From the IMG/VR virus record IMGVR_UViG_3300037061_000016, positions 1-20,993 of that record: DNA of 20,993 bases; one strand, given 5' to 3'. The stretch's first letter is position 1, and each line of letters begins with the position of its first letter. Source of the DNA: a virus. The notes under the pieces are model-generated. The model had not been told where the DNA came from, did no database searches, and saw only the letters and a list, made by a program, of their open reading frames with translations. Below are positions 5,630 to 12,873 of the stretch, piece after piece. A program made the translations under genes and the position numbers.

Positions 5630-7962
5630 TGGCGAGCGCACTCCAACTCTTCGGTGGCGCGGACGATGCGGCGGAGAACGACGGCTCGGTGTCCCAGTTG
5701 GAGAACCCCGAGGATCAGGCCCAGCAGGCGCAGCCGTATGGCCCGCAGAATCGGGACCTGCCCGAAGAGTTGATCGTCGCCCTGAAGGCGCTGCTGCGCG
5801 AGGCCAGCCGGCAGGAGATGTACCAGCGGCTCCTGGAGGTCATGCGTGACCGGCGCAATCGGTTCTTCGAGCGCGGGCTTCAGCACATCTACGAGAACCT
5901 ACGCACCGGCATGTTCGTGATTGGGATTCCCGGTGCCGTCGTCAAGAGCGGTGACGAAAAGATCCAGTGTGGCCACTACATCGCGGACTACAACATCTTC
6001 CACCGCGCGCTGCAAATCGTCATTGCGAAGTTGACCGAGAACCCGAGTGGCATCGATTTCCAGCCGGACTCCGGCGATAGCGACATCGACGAACAGGCCG
6101 CGCACGCCGCCGAGGGAAACCGGATTCTCTACGACCGGCGAAACGATCTGAAGGACCTCCAGACCGCCATCGTTCGAATGTTCGGGCTTTCCGGGCGCAC
6201 GGTGGGCTGGACGCGGAACATGGCCGATGAGCAGCGCTGGGGAACCGACGCCACCGGCGGCTCGCTGACGGTACAGACTACCTCGGTCAAGGGAACGCTC
6301 GAATGGAAGCTTCCGATCATCGCCGCCAGCTTCGCCGAGTGCCCCTACGCCATCTACACCGAGGACCCGCATATCGCCGTCTGCAAGCAGGAGCACCCAT
6401 ACTTCGCGGACAAGATCCACGAGCAGGGCAACACCGGAGAGTCGGACACCCAGTTTGAGCGCATCGCGCGCCTGGGCATCCTGCAAGGCAGCATGTCGGC
6501 TTTCCAGTTCGCCGACACCTACGATTGCTACCTGGAGCGGAAGCACGGGTTCTTCCGGCCGGCTTGGTTCACTTCGAAGGAACTGGATTCGGCGTTCTAC
6601 GATCCGGCGCACGCGGAGGATGTGGACGAAAATGGCGCGCTGAAGGATTGGACGCTGCGCGACGCGCTGCTGGAACTGTTCCCGCACGGATGCCACGTCA
6701 CGTTCGTTGGCGACGTATACGTTGGCTCGCGCGACATGTGCTTGGACGACGAGATCACCGTCGATTTTCCATATGCCGGCGACGGCATGAGCCGAATGGC
6801 CGTGATGGACCCGGCGGTCATCATTCAGCGCCGGTTCAATGACTGGATGAACGCTTTCGACGAAGCGGGTGCCTTCGGTTGGCCGTCCACTTGGATTCGC
6901 GGCGACAAAGCCGATATCTCGGCCATCAACGATCAGACGGCGGCTCCGTACTGCTATCGCGCGCTGAAGATGTCCGGCCCGGCGGACATGAAGATGCCGG
7001 ACAACTTCTGGCGCGAGCCGGACCCGGACATCCCAGCCAGCTTTTCCGCCCACGTGCAGTACTTGGCGACGACGCTGCTGCAATTCATCCTGGCGATTCC
7101 CAGCGCAGTGCAGGGCGCGGGCATGGTCGATCAGAAAACCGCCAGCGGGTACCACGCCGCCATCGAGCAGGCGCTCGGGCAACTAGGGGTGATTCGCGGC
7201 GCGATGGATCGCTTTATGGCGAGCGTCTACCGGCAAGCGGCACTGTTGGCGGTGAAAGTTCCCGACGGTCAGAAGAAATTCGTCATCCCCGGCCCTAAGG
7301 GTTCGGTCACGGTGGATATCGAGGCGCTGGGCAAGGGGCACTTCCTGGCGCATCCCGACACCGACAGCGGATACCCCGAGAGCACCATGCAGAAGCGCGC
7401 CACCTTGGGCACGATCATGGACATGGCGACCAGAAATCCGGCGATGGCGGAGGCTATCTTCAGCAGCCCGGACAACTGGGATCTGTTCTCGAAAACGATG
7501 GGAGTGCCGGAGTTGGTGATCCCCGAGGCGCGCTCGCGGCGCAAGCAAGCGGCTGAGATCGAGACCTTGGTTCAGCAGAGTCCGGTTGCGGCGGTGCCTC
7601 CTCCCGTCCAGCCGGGTGCGGAGGGCGTCGGCATAGGTGTGGACGGCGTGCCACAGCCAGCGGCGCCCCTACCCCCCGTTCAGCACAGCAGCATTCCGCC
7701 TTCGCCCGAAGACTACCACGAGTGGGAAGCCGAGGAGTGCAAGGAAAAGCTCTCCGATTGGCCGTGGGTGCAAGGGCAGATCGCCTCCGGGAATACCGAG
7801 GGCATCGCGAATATCAGGCTGCACTACCAGGAGCATATGCAGTACGTTCAACAGGCCGCCATGGCCGCGCAGCAGGCGGAGGATGCGCGGATCGCGGCGA
7901 CGAAGCCCAAGAGCACGGAAAGCTGGAAACCGGCCACAGTGCCACCGCCAGCGTCGGCATAG
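5629..7962 (+). CDS. Portal protein
   Basis: 777 aa, in the size range of P22-like portals (about 725 aa). The portal forms the ring at one capsid vertex through which terminase pumps DNA. The identification rests on size, place before scaffold and coat, and the general layout. An acidic N-terminus is followed by a helix-rich region with an YQRLLEVMRDRRNRFFERG segment (about 64-85). The central wing/stem region includes the helical VIIQRRFNDWMNAFDEAG and later FILAIPSAVQGAG with QKTASGYHAAIEQALGQLG. Residues about 650-695 are a Pro-rich linker, followed by a Trp-containing helical tail (HEWEAEECKEKLSDW) and an Ala/Gln coil. GAGGAA (5620-5625) precedes the ATG. No active-site motif applies. 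Confidence 0.85.
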   Translation: MASALQLFGGADDAAENDGSVSQLENPEDQAQQAQPYGPQNRDLPEELIVALKALLREASRQEMYQRLLEVMRDRRNRFFERGLQHIYENLRTGMFVIGIPGAVVKSGDEKIQCGHYIADYNIFHRALQIVIAKLTENPSGIDFQPDSGDSDIDEQAAHAAEGNRILYDRRNDLKDLQTAIVRMFGLSGRTVGWTRNMADEQRWGTDATGGSLTVQTTSVKGTLEWKLPIIAASFAECPYAIYTEDPHIAVCKQEHPYFADKIHEQGNTGESDTQFERIARLGILQGSMSAFQFADTYDCYLERKHGFFRPAWFTSKELDSAFYDPAHAEDVDENGALKDWTLRDALLELFPHGCHVTFVGDVYVGSRDMCLDDEITVDFPYAGDGMSRMAVMDPAVIIQRRFNDWMNAFDEAGAFGWPSTWIRGDKADISAINDQTAAPYCYRALKMSGPADMKMPDNFWREPDPDIPASFSAHVQYLATTLLQFILAIPSAVQGAGMVDQKTASGYHAAIEQALGQLGVIRGAMDRFMASVYRQAALLAVKVPDGQKKFVIPGPKGSVTVDIEALGKGHFLAHPDTDSGYPESTMQKRATLGTIMDMATRNPAMAEAIFSSPDNWDLFSKTMGVPELVIPEARSRRKQAAEIETLVQQSPVAAVPPPVQPGAEGVGIGVDGVPQPAAPLPPVQHSSIPPSPEDYHEWEAEECKEKLSDWPWVQGQIASGNTEGIANIRLHYQEHMQYVQQAAMAAQQAEDARIAATKPKSTESWKPATVPPPASA

Positions 7963-7970
7963 GAGAGAGC

Positions 7971-9197
7971 ATGGAAGACGTTCTGGAACAGCCCGTAGAG
8001 GAACTTGAAGTACCGGCAGCGGAGCCGGTCGAAGGCGAACAACCAGAAACGGAAGTCGTCGAAGCTGAGCCGAAGGAAGGCGAGCCTGGTTTCGACAAGA
8101 CGCCGGTCACGTCCCTGTTCACCGCCGACGGCAAGAGCTTGGACCCGACGATTCGCAATATCATCGACAGGATCAAGGCTGAGAATTCCAGCGCGGCCAA
8201 GGTGATCGGGAAGTCCCTCTTCCGGCTGGCCGAACTGGACCGGGAGTTCCCGCGCGGGTTGACCGAAGTGCGCGAACTGCGCGAGCAGGTCGAGAAGCTT
8301 GGCGGCGTCGATGGGCTGAAGCAAAAGGCCGAGGATGCACAGCTTTTCGACACGCTGTCCGGCCAGTATCTCAATGCCGATCCGGCGTTCGTCGCCGATA
8401 TGGTGAAAGCCAGCCAGGAGAGTTTCGTCACGCTCGCTCCGCTCATCATGGAGGAGTTCGCCAAGGCCAGCCCGGAGACTTTTGCCGCGCACGTCGGGCG
8501 TGTGATCTACGCCGATCTACAGCGAAACGAGATCCCGCTCCTGATGGCACGATTCGCCGACGTGCTGGGCGACAATCCGAAGGCGCTGGAGTATTTCCAG
8601 CAGATCAACTCGTACCTGGGCGGGTTCCGCACGCTCGCCAGTACGGAGATCAAACCGCCGAAGCCGAAGGCCGCCGAGGATAAACCATCTGGCGCGGAAA
8701 CGACGAATGTCGCGCAGCAGTGGGAATCGGAAGCGGCGACTGGGCGCGCCACCATCGCCGTCGGCGAGTTCAAGCGATTGACGGCGGGGAAAACGCTGTC
8801 GGGTGACAACCGGGCCGAGATCGAGGAGTTCTTTCGGGCGCGTTCGAAAGTTCTGGCTACCAAGTATTTCCCCAACTGGACTCAGACCGCCCAGGATTAC
8901 CTGAAAGCGGGTCAGAAATCGTCCTATCTGCGGCTCATGGCATCGATTGACCGGCGCGTCGTGCCTGAGGCTGTACAATACGCGGTCGGAAAGGTTGTCC
9001 GGCCCGGAACGTCGGGTGCGAAGCCGACGGCGACGGTGGTAAAGCCGGTGGCGAAGGGCGCCACGCCAGTGAACGGGTACAAGTTCGTCGGCAAGATGCC
9101 CGCGACCGATCAGATTGACTGGTTCCATACTGGCCCGGCCAGCATCAAGAAAAATCAGGCCGTGCTGAAGGACGGCAGCCGGGTTCAGTGGCGGTAA
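7971..9197 (+). CDS. Scaffold-like protein
   Basis: 408 aa. The frame is open from 7722, but the upstream part is a shadow of portal; AGGAG at 7961-7965 marks ATG 7971. Residues 1-45 are strongly acidic with Pro (EELEVPAAEPVEGEQPE). Residues about 85-125 are charged and coiled-coil-like (LTEVREL, then REQVEKLGGVDGLKQKAEDA). The middle is helical, and the last 80 residues are basic and end KKNQAVLKDGSRVQWR. An acidic, coiled protein with a basic C-terminus directly before the coat gene is the usual picture of a scaffold, whose C-terminus binds coat. I see no clear protease motif, so a fused maturation protease is unlikely. The call depends mainly on context. Confidence 0.75.
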   Translation: MEDVLEQPVEELEVPAAEPVEGEQPETEVVEAEPKEGEPGFDKTPVTSLFTADGKSLDPTIRNIIDRIKAENSSAAKVIGKSLFRLAELDREFPRGLTEVRELREQVEKLGGVDGLKQKAEDAQLFDTLSGQYLNADPAFVADMVKASQESFVTLAPLIMEEFAKASPETFAAHVGRVIYADLQRNEIPLLMARFADVLGDNPKALEYFQQINSYLGGFRTLASTEIKPPKPKAAEDKPSGAETTNVAQQWESEAATGRATIAVGEFKRLTAGKTLSGDNRAEIEEFFRARSKVLATKYFPNWTQTAQDYLKAGQKSSYLRLMASIDRRVVPEAVQYAVGKVVRPGTSGAKPTATVVKPVAKGATPVNGYKFVGKMPATDQIDWFHTGPASIKKNQAVLKDGSRVQWR

Positions 9198-9214
9198 GTC
9201 ATTGACGTGTGGAG

Positions 9215-9220
9215 TATAAT
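9215..9220 (+). promoter_or_regulatory. TATAAT box: possible promoter for the capsid gene
   Basis: A perfect -10 hexamer stands in a GC-rich intergenic region about 160 bases before the coat ATG. The position 17 bases upstream (about 9192-9197) has no good -35 match, and there is no TGn extension, so this may be a weak or activator-dependent promoter or a chance match. It would start a transcript near 9227 with a leader of about 150 bases. Confidence 0.35.
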
Positions 9221-9357
9221 CGAATTGTAGGTAACTCACTGGGCATTCAGGGAGCTAGCCCCCTTCAAAGCGGCACGTCTGGCGAGTGTTGAGCAGGTGA
9301 CCATGCAACGGTAGGGCGCCGTCCGGCCCACCCCACGGGGCGAAGGACCATCGGGCA

Positions 9358-9376
9358 CACTTCAAATTCTGAGGTG
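9358..9376 (+). promoter_or_regulatory. Hairpin holding the coat gene ribosome-binding site
   Basis: CACTTCA (9358-9364) pairs with TGAGGTG (9370-9376) across the loop AATTC: seven pairs, one of them G-T. The Shine-Dalgarno GAGGTG (9371-9376) lies inside the 3' arm, four bases before the coat ATG at 9381. If it folds, the site would be partly hidden until ribosomes or another factor open it. Confidence 0.45.
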
Positions 9377-9380
9377 ATTT

Positions 9381-10646
9381 ATGCCCGTAGGCAACGTGGC
9401 CGCTGCGGTCGGTATGCAGAAGGAGTATATCGATCCCAAGGTCCAGCAACTAATCGCGTCTTACTCCCGCCTTTACAAGCACATAAAGGTCAATACCAAA
9501 ATCAAGCCGGTCTCGAATCGTCCGGCCAAGATCCCCTTGCAGGTCCAGATGGGCGGCAAGGTGAGCGTCGGTAACTTCGACGGCGCAGCGCTCGGGCGCG
9601 GCTCCGGCCCCCAGTTGTCCAACATGAGTGTCTCGTGCGTCTCCTACGTTCAGGCGTCCGAATGGACTTCCCAGGCGGAGTGGACCACCGACAGCAACGA
9701 AAAGTCGGTCGAGGACTACGCCGCCCTGCTGCAATCCCAGCAGATGCAGACGATGGCGGGCTTCCTCGATGCGCTCACGCAGACGAATGGGTCCAATACC
9801 CTGGACACCGTGGTTTCCGTCAGCGGCAGCACGCTGACGGTGAGCAACCCGAACATGTTCATGTCGAATCAGGACGTGGACTTCTGGACGAACTACCTCG
9901 ATCAGGGCGGCTCGTACCTCGGCACTGGGACGATTCTCTCGCTGGACCCGATCAACATGGCCGTCGTGCTGACGGCTGCCCCGCCGGTCGGCGTCGGCGC
10001 TGGCACGCTCGTGCTGGTGCGCAACTCCAGCGGCGTAAGCAACTCAGGCTTCCTCGGACTGCGCGCCTGGAACATGGCGGGAAACACCGGACTTTACGGC
10101 AACATCCAGAAATCGGCCTACCCCGGCCTGTTCAACATCGCCAACATCAACGCGCCCGGCGCGCTGACTCCCGCCGTCGTGCGTGGCGTGCGCAACCTCA
10201 TCGCGCAGCACATGGGCCTGGAAAACGAAGAGAGCGCCAACCTGGTGCTTCATGGCAACCTGGACGCCATCACCGCTTGGGAGAACAACGCCATTCAGGT
10301 TCAGACCAACGAGTACAACATGATCCGGGGCGACCAGAACCCGGACTTCCTGAAGAAACGGCGCCCGGACACCATCGGCGGAATGCCGACGATCATCAAC
10401 GAACGCGCGAAGCCCGGCTACCTGGACTTCCTGCCCCTGGAGCACTACTTCCAGATCACCAGCAAGCCCCTGAGCCTGTACGACGTGAAGGGGCAAGTGG
10501 TTTTCCCGGCCTACGGGTCGGATGGCAGCGTGGCGACCGCCTACCTGATGTACATGGTCATCATGTGGCAGATGGTATCGGTCCAACCAGGTCTTAACGG
10601 CTACGTGAGTGGCTTCAACGCGCCTCGCTACCTCCTCGGGCATTAG
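9381..10646 (+). CDS. Major capsid protein (HK97-like fold, P22-type)
   Basis: 421 aa, close to the P22 coat length of 430. It builds the icosahedral shell. The start is supported by GAGGTG and by MPVGNVAAAV as a natural N-terminus. Residues about 10-60 form the long N-arm and helix (YIDPKVQQLIASYSRLYKHI). Residues about 135-215 are a Thr/Val/Ser-rich beta insertion (TVVSVSGSTLTVSNPN, later GTILSLDPINMAVVLTAAPP) that could be the counterpart of the P22 inserted domain. The later part has PAVVRGVRNLIAQHMGLENE and a LLHGNLDAI-like spine helix region, then RRPDTIGGMPTIIN and a hydrophobic C-terminus (YLMYMVIMW). Position after a scaffold supports the call. The family is inferred from pattern, not from a search. 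Confidence 0.85.
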   Translation: MPVGNVAAAVGMQKEYIDPKVQQLIASYSRLYKHIKVNTKIKPVSNRPAKIPLQVQMGGKVSVGNFDGAALGRGSGPQLSNMSVSCVSYVQASEWTSQAEWTTDSNEKSVEDYAALLQSQQMQTMAGFLDALTQTNGSNTLDTVVSVSGSTLTVSNPNMFMSNQDVDFWTNYLDQGGSYLGTGTILSLDPINMAVVLTAAPPVGVGAGTLVLVRNSSGVSNSGFLGLRAWNMAGNTGLYGNIQKSAYPGLFNIANINAPGALTPAVVRGVRNLIAQHMGLENEESANLVLHGNLDAITAWENNAIQVQTNEYNMIRGDQNPDFLKKRRPDTIGGMPTIINERAKPGYLDFLPLEHYFQITSKPLSLYDVKGQVVFPAYGSDGSVATAYLMYMVIMWQMVSVQPGLNGYVSGFNAPRYLLGH

Positions 10647-10659
10647 GATATTAAATCCT
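10645..10659 (+). repeat. Small inverted repeat after the coat stop
   Basis: AGGAT (10645-10649) and ATCCT (10655-10659) pair across ATTAA. The hairpin starts inside the TAG stop of the coat gene and is followed by CTTAT, not a T-tract, so it is a poor intrinsic terminator. It lies six bases before the larger hairpin in front of the homing endonuclease and could alternatively pair with the TCCT or AGGA there. Confidence 0.4.
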
Positions 10660-10664
10660 CTTAT

Positions 10665-10696
10665 CTGTGCTATCCTCCATAATCAGGACAGCACAG
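10665..10696 (+). promoter_or_regulatory. 12-bp hairpin hiding the homing endonuclease ribosome-binding site
   Basis: CTGTGCTATCCT (10665-10676) pairs with AGGACAGCACAG (10685-10696), with one A-C mismatch and the loop CCATAATC. The 3' arm contains the only Shine-Dalgarno candidate (AGGA, 10685-10688) and ends exactly one base before the ATG at 10697. Such a stem would hold back translation of the nuclease in long transcripts. Confidence 0.65.
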
Positions 10697-11392
10697 ATGG
10701 GATGGCCGAAAGGTAGACCGCAGCCGCCGATGACTGCGGAGACGAGAGAGAAGCTGGCAGCGGCACAAAAGGTCGCATGGACGCCAGAACGAAGAGAAAA
10801 GGCGAAGGCTCTACGTGGAGAGAAGCACCCAAATTTCGGCCGCAAGAATTCTTCAGCGGAAATCGAGCGGAAACGTCAGTGGATGCTGGCGAATAATCCG
10901 ATGCGCGACGGGCATACGGATGAGTCCAGGACGAAAATGTCACTGGCTCATCGCAATATGCTTGCCGAGATGGACCCGAGACTTGTTAAGTACGGAATTT
11001 CTCCCGAAACCTACAGAGCCGAACTGGCTGTTGGAAACCGTTGGTGCTGCAAGGGCAAGCACTTCGTGCCTATCGGTGGCAGCGGTCGGCCGCATGGTGC
11101 GTGCGCTCAGTGTCGCCGCGAATCAGGCGAGGCGCGGCCGTTACATCTTCGATCAAAATATGGCGTGGATCAGGCGTGGTATGATGCCAAGTTCGCCGAG
11201 CAGGGAGGCGTTTGCGCCATTTGTGGCAGCGCTGATCTGCATGGTCGAAAGTATCTGGCAATCGATCACAACCACGGCACGGGCGCGAGTCGCGGACTGC
11301 TTTGCATCCGCTGCAACGCAGCGCTCGCCAGGATCGAGAGTATTCCCGACTGGGGAATCCGCGCCACTGTCTACCTGGACTGCTATCGCTAA
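10697..11392 (+). CDS. Homing endonuclease: NUMOD3 repeats fused to a T4 endonuclease VII-type HNH domain
   Basis: 231 aa from ATG 10697. GTG 10667 would also be in frame, but it lies inside the 5' arm of a hairpin. Residues about 10-85 hold NUMOD3-like DNA-binding repeats (KHPNFGRKNSSAEIERKRQW, then DESRTKMSLAHR). A middle patch with Cys117/Cys118 and CAQC looks like a degenerate zinc finger. The C-terminal domain matches recombination endonuclease VII: YGVDQAWYDAKFAEQGGVC with Cys173 and Cys176, Asp190-His191-Asn192-His193, GLLCIRCN with Cys203 and Cys206. All expected metal and catalytic residues are present, so it looks active. It sits between the coat gene and a head gene without belonging to the assembly set, as free-standing homing genes do. 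Its codon use is somewhat more AT-rich than its neighbours. Confidence 0.85.
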   Translation: MGWPKGRPQPPMTAETREKLAAAQKVAWTPERREKAKALRGEKHPNFGRKNSSAEIERKRQWMLANNPMRDGHTDESRTKMSLAHRNMLAEMDPRLVKYGISPETYRAELAVGNRWCCKGKHFVPIGGSGRPHGACAQCRRESGEARPLHLRSKYGVDQAWYDAKFAEQGGVCAICGSADLHGRKYLAIDHNHGTGASRGLLCIRCNAALARIESIPDWGIRATVYLDCYR

Positions 11393-11399
11393 CCTTCAG

Positions 11400-11425
11400 G
11401 GGGTCGCATGTTAGAATACGACCCC
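11400..11425 (+). promoter_or_regulatory. Hairpin around the start of the gene after the endonuclease
   Basis: GGGGTCG (11400-11406) is perfectly complementary to CGACCCC (11419-11425), with a 12-base loop that contains the ATG at 11408. The G-run of the Shine-Dalgarno (AGGGGG, 11398-11403) is within the 5' arm. Seven GC-rich pairs, so it could limit translation of this gene. Confidence 0.5.
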
Positions 11426-12091
11426 AAAGTCAACCTTCGCCATTATCCGCATCCGATGGCGAAGTATGGGCTGAACCCGTTCGGGGAACCGCTCTACCGG
11501 ATCGTGCTCGCATCCTCGCGGCGAAACATCTGCGGCGGCCCATGGGCGGACGGCGCGGAGTACCACTGGGTGAAGACCTACCCGGAAATCTCATTCCCGT
11601 GGATTCTGGAGCGCTGGCATAGCGCTCTGGAATTCTCGGGCATGCCGCGCGAAGTGTGGGACCGGACCATGCTCGCCAACAGTGGTCCGTACCCAACGCG
11701 CGGAGAGTACAACCTCGCGTGGGTGTTTGACATCGGGGTTGGCGAAGAGAACTTGGACAATATCATCGCGGCGTGTGAGCGTGGACGGAGCCATTCGGCG
11801 GCGGATCTTCACCGGCAGCACGAAACGGCGTATCGAAAGGAAGAGAAGGCGACCCAAGACGCCTGTTATCGGGAGATTCGGGATTCCTACAGCGCCTTCG
11901 GAACGCGCCCGATGGCGGGGTATGGCGGCGGCCGGGGAACCAAGACGCTGCCCGCGATGTTGAGCGCGAACGAACTTGGGCTGCCGATCCCGAACCGGCA
12001 GCGCCCGGCGGCGGCGCCAATCCGCAACCGGCGGACGGCGGACGTGCGGGACATTAAGACCAGAAACACGATTCTTTCAGGAGCGATCTAA
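11408..12091 (+). CDS. Uncharacterised protein of the head region
   Basis: 227 aa, not recognised. The N-terminal part is rich in Pro, Tyr and Trp (YPHPMAKYGLNPFGEPLYR, later EYHWVKTYPEISFPWIL). A helical middle follows (about 115-160; GEENLDNIIAACERG, then DLHRQHETAYRKEEK), and the C-terminal 60 residues are basic and Gly/Arg/Pro-rich (AGYGGGRGTKTLP, RQRPAAAPIRNRR), probably flexible. The frame is intact after the homing endonuclease and its SD is AGGGGG. Its stop overlaps the next ATG as TAATG. Placement between coat and connectors suggests a head-completion or minor capsid role, but nothing in the sequence proves it. Confidence 0.75.
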   Translation: MLEYDPKVNLRHYPHPMAKYGLNPFGEPLYRIVLASSRRNICGGPWADGAEYHWVKTYPEISFPWILERWHSALEFSGMPREVWDRTMLANSGPYPTRGEYNLAWVFDIGVGEENLDNIIAACERGRSHSAADLHRQHETAYRKEEKATQDACYREIRDSYSAFGTRPMAGYGGGRGTKTLPAMLSANELGLPIPNRQRPAAAPIRNRRTADVRDIKTRNTILSGAI

Positions 12092-12870
12092 TGGCGATTT
12101 TGGGTGGAACGGAAGTCGCGGCGGCAGTGGCCGAAGCGAATCTCACGAATTGGAAACGGCAGAACGATCCTGGCCGGAAACTGCCGCCGACACTGGCGCG
12201 GCTGCGCGTGCTGATGGAGACGGAGACGTTTTCGATTTGCAACGTCGGCCCATGGGCGCATCAACTGGAGCGCGGCGCGTTGACCTGCTTCGTCCCGCCA
12301 TACGATGCGAAGGACGACCGCGAGAAGCTGGGCTACGCCAAGAGCGCGCCCATGCCGGTCATCCGGCGCGAAGCCAAGATTCTGGACGAGAGCGAGTTCA
12401 CCTTCTACGAAGACGATGGCCGAATGGTCGCCAACGATCTCATCGGTGTCGGGCCGAATATGGCGAAGGCGAATTCCTTCCTGAAGTTCGGCGTATTCGT
12501 GCCGGCCGGAGCGGAACCCACTGCGGAAGAGATCGCCGCCGCCCGCAAGGCGCTCGCGGATTACACCGACGAACTGATTGCGGAGGCCCGTAACGCCTTC
12601 GACTCGGGCAACCCAGTGCTTCGCCAGCAGACCATTGGCCCGCGCCACCTGTGGGCAGCCCAGCGGCGCGGAATCGATGAACGGTGGGTCCACCACGACC
12701 ATGCCGAGGAATCGATCCGCTGCGAGATGTGCGGCAAGTTCAATCCCGCCGGAATCGCCAAGTGCGCCTGCGGGACGATCATCAACGTCGAGCTTTACAA
12801 GAAACTCCAGTCGCAGCAAGAACGGATTCTTGAGGACTTGACGGCACCGCATCCCAAATCCGGAAAGTAG
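12091..12870 (+). CDS. Uncharacterised protein with a C-terminal zinc ribbon
   Basis: 259 aa. AGGAG (12079-12083) precedes the ATG, and the start overlaps the previous stop. The N-terminal region is helical and charged. The middle (about 45-150) has a compact look (NVGPWAHQLERGALTCFVPP, then a Glu/Asp-rich segment with FTFYEDDGRMVANDL). A helix at about 150-170 is AEEIAAARKALADY. The last 60 residues carry a zinc-ribbon-like set: Cys211-x2-Cys214, Cys225-x-Cys227, followed by a helix (ELYKKLQSQQERILEDL). The metal site is inferred from spacing. It is probably a minor head or neck protein by position, but the family is unknown to me. Confidence 0.75.
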   Translation: MAILGGTEVAAAVAEANLTNWKRQNDPGRKLPPTLARLRVLMETETFSICNVGPWAHQLERGALTCFVPPYDAKDDREKLGYAKSAPMPVIRREAKILDESEFTFYEDDGRMVANDLIGVGPNMAKANSFLKFGVFVPAGAEPTAEEIAAARKALADYTDELIAEARNAFDSGNPVLRQQTIGPRHLWAAQRRGIDERWVHHDHAEESIRCEMCGKFNPAGIAKCACGTIINVELYKKLQSQQERILEDLTAPHPKSGK

Positions 12871-12873
12871 CCC

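Larger units (their letters stand above)
9198..9380 (+). promoter_or_regulatory. Coat gene leader: 183-base gene-free region with candidate RNA structure
   Basis: This is the longest gap in the window. It has the TATAAT box, a GGGC/GCCC hairpin (9241-9244 with 9258-9261), and a longer interrupted stem, GTCC 9321-9324 with GGAC 9345-9348 enclosing GCCC 9326-9329 with GGGC 9338-9341. A three-codon open frame ATG-CAA-CGG-TAG lies at 9303-9314 after an AGG. A final hairpin holds the coat ribosome-binding site (separate entry). I do not recognise a known RNA family. No tRNA is seen. Confidence 0.4.

Noticed and set aside
5899-7182. 427-codon minus-strand open frame opposite portal
   Set aside because: It is the shadow of the portal gene; its Val/Arg/Gly-rich product resembles no known family and there is no ribosome-binding site.
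9202-9207. TTGACG as a -35 box for the TATAAT at 9215
   Set aside because: The spacing is only 7 bases, far from about 17.
10645-10664. Intrinsic terminator after the coat gene
   Set aside because: The AGGAT/ATCCT stem is short and AT-containing, and it is followed by CTTAT, not a T-tract.
10667-10696. GTG 10667 as endonuclease start (10 extra residues)
   Set aside because: The GTG is within the 5' arm of the hairpin and has no ribosome-binding site; ATG 10697 gives the usual N-terminus (MGWPKGRPQ).
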